A stretch of DNA of 64,000 bases from Nesterenkonia haasae (GCF_010119385.1 NZ_VFIE01000019.1:355465-419464); one strand, 5' to 3'; positions 8,830 to 17,977 are shown, counted from the first letter of the stretch. The notes: generated from the sequence alone by a model not told the origin. A program made the numbers and translations.

Positions 8830-10434
8830 CTAGTGGTTGTCCGGGTAGGCCTGGGATTCAGTGCCTGGCCTGTAGTGCCGCAGCAGCCACGCACAGCCCA
8901 GTGCCCCGAGGGTGACGACGACGCATGTGGCCACCAAGACTGCCAGGTAGGCAGAGTCGAAGGCGGAGGTGGCAGCAGAGACTATCGCGGCGTCGTCGCT
9001 GGTGAGAGCAACTGCTGGGGAGCTGCCGACCATGTCCCGGCTGCCCTCAGGAAGTGTCAGGGCGCGGGAGTAGACGAAGGTCAGCAGTGAGCCCATGGTC
9101 GCGACGGCGACGAGTCCGCCAAATTCGTAGGAGACTTCCTCCAGGGAGGCGGCCATTCCGGCGCGGCGGGGTGGGACGTTGCCCATAATCGCACTGGATG
9201 CCACCGACATGGACGCTCCTACTCCGATCCCGGCGACGATCAGCCCGGCAATAAGCAGCGGCAGGGAGTCCCGGACTGCAGCGACAATGACGGTGCCTGA
9301 GCCGAGTGCCGCAGTTCCGATGCCGCCGGCGACGAGCACCAGCAGTCCTACCCGGTGCAGCACCGCGCCGCCGAAGATCGCGAACGGCATGGAAGCAACT
9401 GCCAGGGCGGTGACCAGCAGGCCCGCCTCGAGGGGGCTGAAACCTTCTACCAGCTGGTAGCGCTGGGTGATGACCAGCTGGAGGCCCATGATGGTGAAGA
9501 TTGAGGCTCCTGCGGCGACGACTCCGCCGCTGAAGCCGCGGTTGCGGAAGATGGCGAAGTCCACCAGGGGTTCGGTGGGCGACCGCATCAGGCGCATCTG
9601 GCGGCGGACGAAGAAGGTCAGGACCACCGCGCCGATGACCGTGGAGGTCAGCGCCAGGGGAAGGTTCAGTGGCGCCTCGGCCCAGGTTTTCAGGGCGAGC
9701 ACGGAGGCTGCCATGCCCACGAGTGCTTGTGTGGAGGACACGGCGTCCCACCGGCGGGCGGGGTTGTTGAGGTTGCGGGGGCCGATGGCGATCATCAGGA
9801 TGCTGGCGGCGATGACGATCGGGACATTGATGAGGAAGACTGAGCCCCACCAGAACCATTCGAGCAGGGTGCCGGAGACCACCGGGCCTGCCGCCATGCC
9901 CACGCTGGCAGTGGCCGCCCAGATGGCGATGGCCAGGTTGCGTTCGCGTTCCGCGGCGAAGCTGATCCGGATCAGGGCGAGAGTGGCGGGCATCATGGCT
10001 GCTGCACCGACGCCTTTGAGCAGGCGTGCGGCGATCAGGGCATCAGGGTTGGTGGCGAAAGCTGCAGCCAGCGACGCGGAGCCGAAGATGATCAGTCCGA
10101 CCTGGAAGACGCGCTTGTGGCCGAACCTGTCCCCCAGGGCACCGGATCCCAGGAGGAGTCCGGCCATGGTGAGGGGGTATCCGTTGATGATCCACAGCTG
10201 CTGGGAGTTGGTGGCGCCCAGGTCATGGGAGAGGATCGGCAGAGCGGTGTAGAGGATGGTGTTGTCCAGGGCGATCAGCAGCAGCGCGGAGGACACGATG
10301 CCGAGCACCGTCCACCGCTGCCAGCGCGCCAGGGACCGGTCCGGCGCAGCGGTCGTCTCCGCGACGCCTGCCAGTCTGAGTGCTCCTGTGTCAGTCTTCA
10401 CCGGGTCTCCATGCAGCCTTCTGTTCATTACCAC
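8830..10434 (-). CDS. MFS drug efflux transporter, DHA2 (14-helix) type
   Basis: Proton-driven multidrug exporter of the inner membrane. About 500 residues with 13-14 hydrophobic segments, the early LDNTILYTALPIL motif, GDRFGHKRVFQVGL (motif A) and AAMMPATLALIR, typical of the EmrB/QacA/SmvA group; SmvA/QacA-like quaternary compound export is the nearest guess. The second half starts with a long loop (RRQMRLMRSPTEPLVDF). The reading frame opens at GTG 10434, but GTG 10401 (preceded by GGAGA) is at least as good a start and would leave normal room for the promoter and the palindrome at 10441-10466. Cotranscribed with the TetR gene. Confidence 0.9.
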   Translation of the reverse strand: MVMNRRLHGDPVKTDTGALRLAGVAETTAAPDRSLARWQRWTVLGIVSSALLLIALDNTILYTALPILSHDLGATNSQQLWIINGYPLTMAGLLLGSGALGDRFGHKRVFQVGLIIFGSASLAAAFATNPDALIAARLLKGVGAAAMMPATLALIRISFAAERERNLAIAIWAATASVGMAAGPVVSGTLLEWFWWGSVFLINVPIVIAASILMIAIGPRNLNNPARRWDAVSSTQALVGMAASVLALKTWAEAPLNLPLALTSTVIGAVVLTFFVRRQMRLMRSPTEPLVDFAIFRNRGFSGGVVAAGASIFTIMGLQLVITQRYQLVEGFSPLEAGLLVTALAVASMPFAIFGGAVLHRVGLLVLVAGGIGTAALGSGTVIVAAVRDSLPLLIAGLIVAGIGVGASMSVASSAIMGNVPPRRAGMAASLEEVSYEFGGLVAVATMGSLLTFVYSRALTLPEGSRDMVGSSPAVALTSDDAAIVSAATSAFDSAYLAVLVATCVVVTLGALGCAWLLRHYRPGTESQAYPDNH

Positions 10435-10440
10435 CCGTCA

Positions 10441-10466
10441 AACTGTACCGTACGTTCGGTATAGTT
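10441..10466. promoter_or_regulatory. Probable TetR operator upstream of the MFS-tetR operon
   Basis: Imperfect inverted repeat with 13-bp arms (AACTGTACCGTAC and GTTCGGTATAGTT), matching at 11 of 13 positions and centred between 10453 and 10454. It sits in the gap before the MFS gene. Length and symmetry fit a TetR dimer or dimer pair. Confidence 0.7.
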
Positions 10467-10507
10467 TGAAGCTGCGGAGTCCATTGCTTTCCCGGGACCG
10501 CTCGCTG

Positions 10508-10906
10508 TTAGGCCGCCCAGATGTGCTGAGGGAGGGCGTTGGCAAAGTCTTCGACGGAACCGTCCAGCGCGTCGAGCTGGTCCGCGCTCAGCAGGAGGTC
10601 GAAGCCACCGTCAGAGCGTCGGCCCAGGACACAGGGCAGGGAGATGGCCTTAATCGCCTGGGTTTCGTCGGGACTGGTTTCATTGCGGTGCACGATCCGA
10701 ATCGGCACCTGCGCCCGGACCACCAACTCGTCCCAATCTTGTTTACGCCGGATGGGCGAGTGCGTAATGTCACACAGTCCGCAGTGAGCACGCCCCAGCA
10801 TATTGCCCACTATGTAGGAGACTTCTCCGCGCAGTCCCCCGTCGGCGTTGTAGACCCCGAGCACTTCAACGAGTTCAGCGCCGCCTGAGCTCGGTGGTGT
10901 GTCCAT
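10508..10906 (-). CDS. Conserved hypothetical protein with an HCGLCDITH motif
   Basis: A 132-residue soluble protein. The most distinctive part is GRAHCGLCDITHSPIRRK at about residues 38-55, a Cys-x-x-Cys next to two histidines that could bind metal, followed by an alpha/beta region with acidic C-terminal helix (SADQLDALDGSVEDFANAL). No signal peptide or membrane segment. It stands alone between the MFS operon and the sirtuin gene, on the same strand as both. I recognise it as a conserved actinobacterial-type protein without an assigned role; metal binding is only an inference from the motif. Confidence 0.65.
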   Translation of the reverse strand: MDTPPSSGGAELVEVLGVYNADGGLRGEVSYIVGNMLGRAHCGLCDITHSPIRRKQDWDELVVRAQVPIRIVHRNETSPDETQAIKAISLPCVLGRRSDGGFDLLLSADQLDALDGSVEDFANALPQHIWAA

Positions 10907-10940
10907 AAACTCAGTGTGGCCTAACTTCTTGGGAGTTCCC

Positions 10941-11870
10941 CTAACCGAGCTCTACCGCTAAGGATTGCAGAGCGGGCGTGATGGGGGTTCGCCAGCGCCA
11001 GGTGGCCTTGGTGTCTGCCCGTGAGGGTCCTCCGTTAATGACCGCGACCTGTTTTCCCGCACGGCTCATGCGCAGTGCGATGGAGTACCCGCTCATGACG
11101 GCCATGGAGGAACCGATGACCAGCAGCGAGTTGGATTCAGCCACGAGCTTGTCTACCGCGGTTTTGCGTTCAACTGGCACGCTCTCACCGAAGTAGACGA
11201 CGTCGGGCTTGAGGGTGTCGGCCCGGCACACCAGGCAGGTGACCAGAATGAACCGTTGGACCCATTCGTCATCCAGAGTGACATCACCGTCAGGGTTGAC
11301 GTTCTCCGCAGCTACGGCGGCAGCCTCGGCATAACCGGGGTTCGCTTCTTCAAGCCGCTCATCAAGCGAGGTTCGTGATTCATAGTTTCCGCAGGTCAGG
11401 CACACCACGCGGGAGAGGTCCCCATGCAGAGGTACTAGGGTGGCGTCCGCAGTTGAGGCAGCAGCGTGAAGTCCGTCGACGTTTTGGGTGACTACCCCGG
11501 TGAGCAGCCCCGACTGCTGCCAACGGGCCAGGATGTCGTGGCCCGGATTCGGCTGGGCCTGTCCCAGGTGACGCCAGCCTACGAAGGAGCGTGCCCAGTA
11601 CCTGTGGCGGGAGGCGGCGTCGTACTTGAATTCCTGATACGTCATGGGCCGGTGCTTCTTCAGCGATCCACCGGGCCCCCGGTAGTCAGGAATCCCCGAG
11701 TCGGTGGATATCCCCGCACCGGTCACACAGAGGACAGATCCGCTGCGCAGCTGGGAGAGGATCCCGGACTTGGCGGTCACGGGATCATGCGGCGGTACAG
11801 ATTCCTCGACACTGCGCGCAATGGACCTCAGCGCAGCCCGGTGGGCACGCTCAGCCTGTTGGTTGAACAC
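10941..11870 (-). CDS. NAD-dependent protein deacylase, SIR2 (sirtuin) family
   Basis: Removes acyl groups from lysines using NAD+. The 309-residue protein contains the Rossmann motif CVTGAGISTDSGIPDYRG at about 49-66, TQNVDGLH at about 128, the catalytic histidine in VPLHGDLSRVVC and two Cys pairs (CLTC and CLVC) that form the zinc site, with a 50-residue insert between them. It ends with the GSSMAVMSGY and VINGG NAD-binding segments. N-terminal extension of about 35 residues. It begins 8 bp after the DUF3073 stop codon, so both are probably in one transcript. GTG start with a weak ribosome site. Confidence 0.92.
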   Translation of the reverse strand: MFNQQAERAHRAALRSIARSVEESVPPHDPVTAKSGILSQLRSGSVLCVTGAGISTDSGIPDYRGPGGSLKKHRPMTYQEFKYDAASRHRYWARSFVGWRHLGQAQPNPGHDILARWQQSGLLTGVVTQNVDGLHAAASTADATLVPLHGDLSRVVCLTCGNYESRTSLDERLEEANPGYAEAAAVAAENVNPDGDVTLDDEWVQRFILVTCLVCRADTLKPDVVYFGESVPVERKTAVDKLVAESNSLLVIGSSMAVMSGYSIALRMSRAGKQVAVINGGPSRADTKATWRWRTPITPALQSLAVELG

Positions 11871-11878
11871 CTGACCGC

Positions 11879-12067
11879 TCAGCGGTCGTAGTCATCGTCC
11901 CAATCCCCGGGGGGATCTTCTTCAGCGTCGTCGCTGCTCGGACTTGGGATTTCTCCCCGTGCCTGGGCAAGCTCGCGCTCCAAGGCGGACAGATCGGTGT
12001 TCGGGGTGTAGTACTTGATCTCCCGCGCCTGCTTCGTAGCTTTCGCCTTCTGACGGCCACGCCCCAT
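11879..12067 (-). CDS. DUF3073 small protein
   Basis: A 62-residue actinobacterial protein with the conserved start MGRGRQKAKATKQAREIKYY and an acidic tail (DWDDDYDR). I start it at ATG 12067 because AAGGGGG lies just upstream and the family begins there; an in-frame ATG 16 codons earlier is possible. DUF3073 genes usually sit immediately beside purM in actinobacteria. Here it is about 6 kb away, in front of the sirtuin gene. The basic N-terminus suggests nucleic-acid or ribosome contact, but no function is established. Confidence 0.88.
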   Translation of the reverse strand: MGRGRQKAKATKQAREIKYYTPNTDLSALERELAQARGEIPSPSSDDAEEDPPGDWDDDYDR

Positions 12068-12212
12068 GAGCGGGACCCCCTTAACGTCGTCTCGATATGG
12101 CCTCACGATGAACATTCATCGCCGGCTTGACTCTTGGATGAAGTGGTTGGTGATCTCTAGGTTAACATGAGTGCCACCATGGCGTCGCACTGAAGGGAAG
12201 GGTCGCACACCG

Positions 12213-12944
12213 ATGAGCGAGTCACCGCGGGACAATGAGGCCCCACAGCAGCCCTTGTCACGGCGGGATCGCCGCGCGGCTGCTGGCGACACAGGCTTCC
12301 GGCTCAACGCTATTCCGTTCTTGATCGCCGGCATTGTGGTGGTCATTGTCACAGCTGGTTTGCTGTGGTGGTTCTTGGGCCGCGAGGATGCGGAAGAAGC
12401 CGCCGAGTGGACCTGGACTGAGGACCCTGCAGACGGCGTGCACGCCCGCGATGTGCCCGCTGAGGATTGGGAGGCCGGCTGGTGCTTGACCGGGTTCTCC
12501 GATGCGGATTCCCCGGCCAATGTGATCAGCTGTGAGCGCAACTACGATGTCCAAGTCTTGCTCCAGCGTGAGATGGAGGATGACGTCACAGACGGTGAGT
12601 ATCCCGGTGATGACATCGTGGCCGGCAACGCGAATCAGTGGTGCCATGAGGAGATCGAACTCAGCGCTGAAGCGGTGGAGGCCGTCGACACTGAGCTGCA
12701 GATCGAGTTGTGGCACCCGTCTGAATCCACCTGGAACAATGACGACGACCGCCTGGTCACCTGTTTCCTCTCCCGGACCGACGGCGAACGGCTCAGCGGC
12801 GACTTCCTTCTGGAAGGTGATGCTGACTCAGATGATGAGGGAACCGATCTCGACGAGGTCGATGAGGACCGCGAGGACACCGAGTCTGACGACGAAGATG
12901 AGAACGACGACGCCGAAACGGACCAGGATTCTGACGAAGAGTAA
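12213..12944 (+). CDS. Single-pass membrane protein with septum-formation-type domain
   Basis: A 243-residue protein: cytoplasmic basic head (RRDRRAAAG), one membrane segment at about 33-55 (IPFLIAGIVVVIVTAGLLWW), an external domain with four spaced cysteines (GWCLTGF, ISCERNYDV, QWCHEEI, VTCFLS) and a highly acidic Asp/Glu tail of about 45 residues. The Cys pattern with a YPGDD turn resembles the Septum_form domain of actinobacteria. ATG 12213 is preceded by AAGGGAAGGG; an upstream in-frame start adds 14 residues. A role at the cell envelope or division site is an inference. Convergent with clpB. Confidence 0.7.
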   Translation: MSESPRDNEAPQQPLSRRDRRAAAGDTGFRLNAIPFLIAGIVVVIVTAGLLWWFLGREDAEEAAEWTWTEDPADGVHARDVPAEDWEAGWCLTGFSDADSPANVISCERNYDVQVLLQREMEDDVTDGEYPGDDIVAGNANQWCHEEIELSAEAVEAVDTELQIELWHPSESTWNNDDDRLVTCFLSRTDGERLSGDFLLEGDADSDDEGTDLDEVDEDREDTESDDEDENDDAETDQDSDEE

Positions 12945-12973
12945 CCTGACCCAGGCCGAGGCCCGGATCAGGT
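12944..12973. terminator. Bidirectional hairpin between convergent genes
   Basis: Stem ACCTGA/TCAGGT with a GC-rich inner part (GGCC/GGCC), between the membrane protein stop and the clpB stop. It could serve both strands. No long T-run follows, so the call is moderate. Confidence 0.45.
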
Positions 12974-12987
12974 CCCCTCACTGAGGG

Positions 12988-15597
12988 TCAGCTCAGTTTC
13001 TTAACCGTCAGTCCCTGGATAGTGTCTCCCTCTACTGTGAGGTCTTCCCGGTCAACCACCACGGTGGACCCGTCTTCGATCTCACCGGCCAGCAGTGCTT
13101 TGGCGAGCTTGTCGCCGATTTCCCGCTGAACCAGGCGGCGCAGCGGCCGGGCTCCGTAGGCCGGGTCGTAACCGGTAAACGCCAGCCATTCTTTGGCGGG
13201 GTCAGTGACTTCCAGGGTGAGCCGCCGGGTGGCGAGCCGTTCGGCCAGGTCGTGGATCTGCAGGTTCACGATCGAGGTCAGCTGCTCCATGGACAGCGCG
13301 TCAAACATCACGATGTCATCGAGCCGGTTGAGGAACTCGGGTTTGAAGCTGGCGTTGACCACGCTCATCACCGCTTCCCGCTTGGTCCGATCATCAGTGG
13401 ACTGGTCCACCAGGAACTGGGAGCCCAGGTTGGAGGTGAGGATCAGCACCACGTTCCGGAAGTCCACGGTGCGGCCTTGGCCGTCGGTGAGCCGGCCGTC
13501 GTCGAGCACCTGGAGCAGGATGTCGAAGACGTCGTGATGGGCTTTTTCCACCTCATCCATGAGCACCACGGAGTAGGGGCGACGCCGCACCGCCTCGGTG
13601 AGCTGGCCGCCTTCGTCGAAGCCCACGTAGCCCGGAGGGGCACCGACTAGCCGTGCCACGGAGTGCTTCTCCGAGTATTCGGACATGTCGATGCGGATCA
13701 TGGAGCGTTCGTCTTCGAACAGGAACTCGGCAAGCGCCTTGGCCAGTTCGGTTTTGCCGACGCCGGTGGGCCCTAGGAACAGGAAGCTGCCGGTGGGCCT
13801 GTCTGGATCGGAGATACCGGTCCGCGCCCGGCGGACGGCGTCGGAGACTGCGGTGACGGCTTTGGTCTGGCCGATGAGCCGGGAGCCGATGAGTTCTTCC
13901 ATCTGCAGGAGTTTTTCGGTTTCGCCCTGCATGAGCCGGCCGGTGGGGATGCCGGTCCAGGCGGAGATGACCTCGGCGATGGCGTCGGTGTCGACCTTCT
14001 CTGAGACCATGCGGTCTTGGGTGTCGGGTTCTGCTTCCTGAGCTTCTGCCTCTTCGAGTTCTTTCTCGGCTTGCGGGATGGCGCCGTAGCGCAGGCGTCC
14101 GACTTCACCAAAGTCGCCTTCGCGTTCGGCGCGTTCGGCGGCCGATTTCAGTTCGTCGAGTTTCCGGTGGAGCTCTGCGGCGCGGTTGTGTGCGCCTTGT
14201 TCGCGTTCCCAGCGGGCGTTGAGGGCGTCGAGCTCTTCGCGTTTGTTGGCGAGCTCTTCCTCCAGGGCGGTGAGCCGGTCTTTGGATGCGGCGTCGGTCT
14301 CTTGCTGCAGCCAGTGGCGTTCGGCTTCCAACCGGTCCACCGCACGGCGGAGTTCGTCGATCTCTACCGGGTCGGAGTCGATCTCCATCTTCAGCCGGGA
14401 GGCGGCCTCATCGACCAGGTCGATGGCCTTGTCGGGCAGCTGCCGGCCGGTGATGTAGCGGTCGGAGAGTTCGGCGGCGGCGACGAGGGCGGCGTCGGAA
14501 ATTTCGACACCGTGGTGGGCCTGGTACTTCTCTTTGATGCCGCGCAGGATGGCGACCGTGTCTTCGACTGAGGGTTCGCCGACGTATACCTGCTGGAATC
14601 GGCGTTCCAGGGCGGCGTCGGACTCGATGTTCTCGCGGTACTCATCCAGGGTGGTGGCACCGATCATGCGCAGCTCACCGCGGGCGAGCATGGGCTTGAG
14701 CATGTTGCCTGCGTCCATGGAGCCGTCTGAGGAGCCGCCTGCGCCGACGACGGTGTGGACCTCGTCGATGAAGCTGATGATTTCGCCTTCGGCGGCCTTG
14801 ATTTCATCGAGCACGGCTTTGAGGCGCTCTTCGAATTCGCCGCGGTATTTGGAGCCGGCCACCATGGCGCCCAGGTCCAGGGAGATTAGGCGCTTGTTCT
14901 TGAGGGCGTTGGGGACGTCCCCTGCTTCGATGCGCTGGGCGAGGCCTTCGACCACGGCGGTTTTGCCGACGCCGGGCTCGCCGATGAGGACGGGGTTGTT
15001 TTTGGTGCGGCGGGAGAGGACTTGGACCACGCGGCGGATTTCGGCGTCGCGTCCGATGACGGGGTCGAGTTTGCCTTCTTTGGCGAGCTCGGTGAGGTCG
15101 GTGCCGAACTTGGAGAGGGCCTCGAAGGTGCCTTCTGGGTCAGCGGTGGTGACTTTGCGGCCTTGCCGGACGGAGTCGACGGCGGCGCGCAGGGCTTTGA
15201 CCTCGGCACCGTTGTCTTTGAGCGCGTTGCCCGCGGGGTCGTTGACTCCGGCGATGCCGAGCAGGAGGTGTTCGGTGGAGACGTAGTCATCCCCCATGCG
15301 TTCGGCCTCTGCTTGGGCGTTACGCATGACACTGAGCCCGTTGCGGGAGAACTGGGCGTTGGCCACCGATGCCCCGGATGAGGCGGGGAGGTCTTTGATA
15401 GCGGCTGAGGCGCGGGAAGACACGGAGTCTGGGTCGGCGCCTGCTGCTTTGAGGGCGGCAACGGCCACGGATTCGCGGCTGTCCATGAGGGCTTTGAGGA
15501 TATGGGCGGGTTCGATCTGCGGATTGCCGGCAGTGTTGGCGTTCATGGCTGCCGTACTGACAGCCTCCTGCGACTTGGTGGTGAGCTTTACGTCCAT
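12988..15597 (-). CDS. clpB: ATP-dependent disaggregase ClpB
   Basis: Hexameric AAA+ chaperone that rescues aggregated proteins with DnaK. The 869-residue product has the repeat N-domain (about 1-145), NBD1 with Walker [19 protein letters not shown] and Walker [16 protein letters not shown], the long coiled-coil M-domain (about 405-525), NBD2 with [19 protein letters not shown] and [14 protein letters not shown], and the conserved C-terminal small domain. ATG 15597 is preceded by GAAAGGGGG; a TTG seven codons upstream is in frame but less likely. The HAIR site at 15635-15655 shows heat-shock control by HspR. Monocistronic as far as visible. Confidence 0.97.
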   Translation of the reverse strand: MDVKLTTKSQEAVSTAAMNANTAGNPQIEPAHILKALMDSRESVAVAALKAAGADPDSVSSRASAAIKDLPASSGASVANAQFSRNGLSVMRNAQAEAERMGDDYVSTEHLLLGIAGVNDPAGNALKDNGAEVKALRAAVDSVRQGRKVTTADPEGTFEALSKFGTDLTELAKEGKLDPVIGRDAEIRRVVQVLSRRTKNNPVLIGEPGVGKTAVVEGLAQRIEAGDVPNALKNKRLISLDLGAMVAGSKYRGEFEERLKAVLDEIKAAEGEIISFIDEVHTVVGAGGSSDGSMDAGNMLKPMLARGELRMIGATTLDEYRENIESDAALERRFQQVYVGEPSVEDTVAILRGIKEKYQAHHGVEISDAALVAAAELSDRYITGRQLPDKAIDLVDEAASRLKMEIDSDPVEIDELRRAVDRLEAERHWLQQETDAASKDRLTALEEELANKREELDALNARWEREQGAHNRAAELHRKLDELKSAAERAEREGDFGEVGRLRYGAIPQAEKELEEAEAQEAEPDTQDRMVSEKVDTDAIAEVISAWTGIPTGRLMQGETEKLLQMEELIGSRLIGQTKAVTAVSDAVRRARTGISDPDRPTGSFLFLGPTGVGKTELAKALAEFLFEDERSMIRIDMSEYSEKHSVARLVGAPPGYVGFDEGGQLTEAVRRRPYSVVLMDEVEKAHHDVFDILLQVLDDGRLTDGQGRTVDFRNVVLILTSNLGSQFLVDQSTDDRTKREAVMSVVNASFKPEFLNRLDDIVMFDALSMEQLTSIVNLQIHDLAERLATRRLTLEVTDPAKEWLAFTGYDPAYGARPLRRLVQREIGDKLAKALLAGEIEDGSTVVVDREDLTVEGDTIQGLTVKKLS

Positions 15598-15634
15598 GGC
15601 CTCGCGGCCCCCTTTCAATCAACGCTAAGAAAAA

Positions 15635-15655
15635 CTTGAGTCACTCATACTCAAC
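15635..15655. promoter_or_regulatory. HAIR element (HspR operator) upstream of clpB
   Basis: CTTGAGT, seven bases, then ACTCAAC. The HspR consensus is CTTGAGT-N7-ACTCAAG, so only the last base differs. It is 38 bp upstream of the clpB start codon. Confidence 0.88.
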
Positions 15656-15732
15656 TTTACTCGCGCCCCCGTTATTCCGTCACCCCGGGGCGCTTCTGAG
15701 CGAATTCTTGTTGTAGGTTCCAGTTAGGTTGA

Positions 15733-15966
15733 CAGCGGGCGCAGGCGGAGAGCATCGGGATCCTGGCGTCAGCGACCAGTACGATCGAGGTCGCCGAGAG
15801 GCAGCCCGAGGTCGTCCCGCCCGCGCGGGCTCTGGTGAGCTGGGCATTCGCTCACGGACTCGTCGCTCTGGTCCGCGATGGCGCACTGCAGAACGCAGGC
15901 GGCGGTGCCGATGCGGCAACCCTCGCCGATGAGCTGGTCAGCGTCTTCGAGAACACCATGAACTAA
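15733..15966 (+). pseudogene. C-terminal remnant of a TetR-family regulator
   Basis: An open frame of 77 codons without a convincing start codon, ending in TAA at 15964-15966. Its translation has the look of the second half of a TetR ligand domain: ESIGILASATSTIEV, then ALVSWAFAHGLVALVRDG and a final amphipathic helix (DAATLADELVSVF). The helix-turn-helix half is absent, and a TGA precedes the frame. Most likely the stump left after a deletion next to clpB. The tail runs straight into a perfect hairpin. Confidence 0.5.
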
Positions 15967-15992
15967 TCGTTCACCGGCGTGCGGTGAACGAT
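15966..15992. terminator. Perfect 10-bp hairpin after the TetR remnant
   Basis: ATCGTTCACC and GGTGAACGAT separated by GGCGTGC. It starts on the last base of the remnant's stop codon. Likely the old terminator; no T-run follows. Confidence 0.45.
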
Positions 15993-16238
15993 AGGATTGC
16001 GAGCGTTCTCCATCGTCACCTCGTGCAGAAGTGTTTCGTGATTGAAGAGCAGTGCATAACCTGCCGAGAAACGGTGCAAGACGCTTAGACAAATCGCTGG
16101 CCGCGGGATTCCAGGCTCTTAGTCCGGGGAGAGGTGCCTCCTTGGTTGCCTCGCAACCCATGGTTGCGAGACGTCAGCGGGCCTCGGTCTGAGCATCGCT
16201 GGTCGAAGTGGGTCACCGGCTTAAACAGCCCAGCATGG
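15993..16238. other. Gap without gene; nested inverted repeats
   Basis: No coding frame is convincing. At 16144-16170 three half-sites alternate: GGTTGC (16144-16149), GCAACC (16153-16158), GGTTGC (16162-16167). The centre one can pair with either neighbour, and the right-hand pair extends to a perfect 9-bp stem (CTCGCAACC/GGTTGCGAG, 16150-16170). Confidence 0.4.
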
Positions 16239-16664
16239 TTAGGATGCCCATTCCGAGGATCCATCTTCAAAGACCGCCGCCCAGTAATGGGGCATGAGTT
16301 CTTTGAGTGGGACCCACTGAGCAACGTCCGGCCCCGGAACAGCAGCTAGCACGTTGGGCCCATGAACTGCTAGGCGCTCTTGGCATACCCCGCACGGCGA
16401 CAGGACGAGGTACTCGCCGTGCTCGTCTCGGTGGAGACAGATCGACGCAACTACTTTCTGATCGAGCCGGTACGCAGCGCAGTAGGGCTCAGTTTCGTGG
16501 CAGACCTCAACGGCTGGATTCATTGCTTCCGGGGCGGTGCCAACGAGTACCTTTCCGTCGCTGAGTAGCATCGCGGCCGCGCCAGCCTCTTCGTTTGCTG
16601 TGAATCGTCTTTCGATGAGTGCGCGACACTGGTCTATGACATGGGTTAGGTCGGAATTAGTCAT
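16239..16664 (-). CDS. Cytidine/blasticidin-S deaminase-like protein
   Basis: A 141-residue member of the zinc-dependent cytidine deaminase fold. The zinc site is visible as CHETEPYCAAYR at about 54-65 (Cys and catalytic Glu) and SPCGVCQERL at about 89-98 (two Cys). The first ligand is Cys in a CxET form rather than the HAE/CAE of standard cytidine deaminases, as found in a bacterial subfamily of uncertain substrate. It stands alone on the minus strand. Substrate might be a nucleoside or a nucleoside antibiotic such as blasticidin S; the sequence does not decide this. Confidence 0.82.
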   Translation of the reverse strand: MTNSDLTHVIDQCRALIERRFTANEEAGAAAMLLSDGKVLVGTAPEAMNPAVEVCHETEPYCAAYRLDQKVVASICLHRDEHGEYLVLSPCGVCQERLAVHGPNVLAAVPGPDVAQWVPLKELMPHYWAAVFEDGSSEWAS

Positions 16665-16969
16665 GTTGTAACGCTATCAACGCAGGTCGGGGCGCTCTTG
16701 AAGGTCAGTTCTTCTCTATTTGTCGCCCGGGTCTGCTGACGATTTAGTTGGCCCCAGGCTTGGGGTTGCTACATCTGGTAAGTGCTCGCGGAGGGTCCGT
16801 CTTGCGGGCACTCAAACTCGCGTGGAGGTCTTGATGCACGCTGAGAGATCCTTCAGCGGGCGGTCAGCTGTAGGTTTCTGTCCAACAGGAGGACGTTCCA
16901 CGGAACCAGTCACCCTGCCGGCTCACTGGGTTCAATGGTTTGAAAATTGGCAAATCCTAGGATCGAAGG
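16665..16969. other. Intergenic region, no recognised content
   Basis: Separates the divergent deaminase-like and hydrolase genes. I see no convincing ORF, RNA or repeat; it must hold both promoters. Confidence 0.4.
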
Positions 16970-17977
16970 ATGAACCCCGATCCGTTGAGCACGCCCGAGA
17001 TCATCCACAGCCTGCAGCGACTCACCACACCGGATGCGATCGACCTGACCACCATCGTTCCGCTCGGCGGCGTGCCCCAAGTGGTGTCAGTCCGCGGGAG
17101 AAACAGGGTCAACCCGGTGCTGCTCTTCCTCCACGGGGGCCCAGGCACTCCCTTAGCGCCGACGGGATGGATGTGGCAGCGCCCTATCGAAGAGTTCTTC
17201 ACGGTAGTCCACTACGACCAGCGCGGAGCGGGGCGCAGCTACCGGATCGCTGAGCCCGACGTAGTCCGCCCAGCAATGACAATCAACCAGTACGTCCAGG
17301 ACGCCGCGGAACTCGTCGAATGGCTCAAAGTCGAATTCAGCATCGACCGGGTCATCCTTGTAGGGCACAGTTGGGGCACCGTCATCGCCACCACCTTGGC
17401 TCACCAGCGCCCCAACCTTGTGGAGGCGTATCTCGGTATCGGACAGGTCATCGACTTCCGCGCCGGCGAGACATCCAGCTACTCATGGCTGTGCAACCAA
17501 GCCGCTTCACGCGACGACGATCAGGCCATTAGAGAACTCGACGCTCTCGCTCCTTACCCAGGAGAACAACCGCTGAATTGGGACAAGATGTCGATCCACC
17601 GCAAGTGGGTGGAGCGCTATGGTGGGTTCGCCGCCGGACGAAGCGACTGCGATTATTACACCCAGGGCGAGGTCACCTCCCTGGACTACCAGGGCGAGAA
17701 TCGCAGGTCTACCACCGAAGGGAACCAGCTCAGCCTCGAAGTGATTCTCCCTCAGCTCTTCAATGCAGACCTCACGAACCTGACAAGTTTCGATGTTCCG
17801 ATCATTCAGTTCCTCGGCCGCCACGACCAGCTGACACCGACCGAACCCGTCACCCGTTGGATGGCAGGTGTGAATGCACCCCGCACCGAGATCGAATGGT
17901 TCGAAGATTCAGCGCATATGCTCATGAACGAAGAACCCGGTCACTTCCTCACCGCACTGGTGCATCAGTTCAAATGA
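16970..17977 (+). CDS. Alpha/beta hydrolase, proline iminopeptidase-like
   Basis: A 335-residue cytoplasmic hydrolase of the S33 peptidase-like group. HGGPGTPL at about 53-60 supplies the oxyanion hole, YDQRGAGRS (about 82) is the typical DQRG element, GHSWGT (about 130) carries the nucleophile Ser, LGRHDQLTP holds the acid Asp and DSAHMLMNE the catalytic His. All triad residues are present, so it should be active. The family cleaves N-terminal residues or small esters/amides; the substrate is open. No obvious partner gene; a GAAGG precedes the ATG. Confidence 0.85.
   Translation: MNPDPLSTPEIIHSLQRLTTPDAIDLTTIVPLGGVPQVVSVRGRNRVNPVLLFLHGGPGTPLAPTGWMWQRPIEEFFTVVHYDQRGAGRSYRIAEPDVVRPAMTINQYVQDAAELVEWLKVEFSIDRVILVGHSWGTVIATTLAHQRPNLVEAYLGIGQVIDFRAGETSSYSWLCNQAASRDDDQAIRELDALAPYPGEQPLNWDKMSIHRKWVERYGGFAAGRSDCDYYTQGEVTSLDYQGENRRSTTEGNQLSLEVILPQLFNADLTNLTSFDVPIIQFLGRHDQLTPTEPVTRWMAGVNAPRTEIEWFEDSAHMLMNEEPGHFLTALVHQFK

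Noticed and set aside
9047..9859. 270-codon frame in another phase of the MFS gene, same strand
   Set aside because: Pro/Arg/His-rich translation typical of an out-of-phase reading in G+C-rich DNA.
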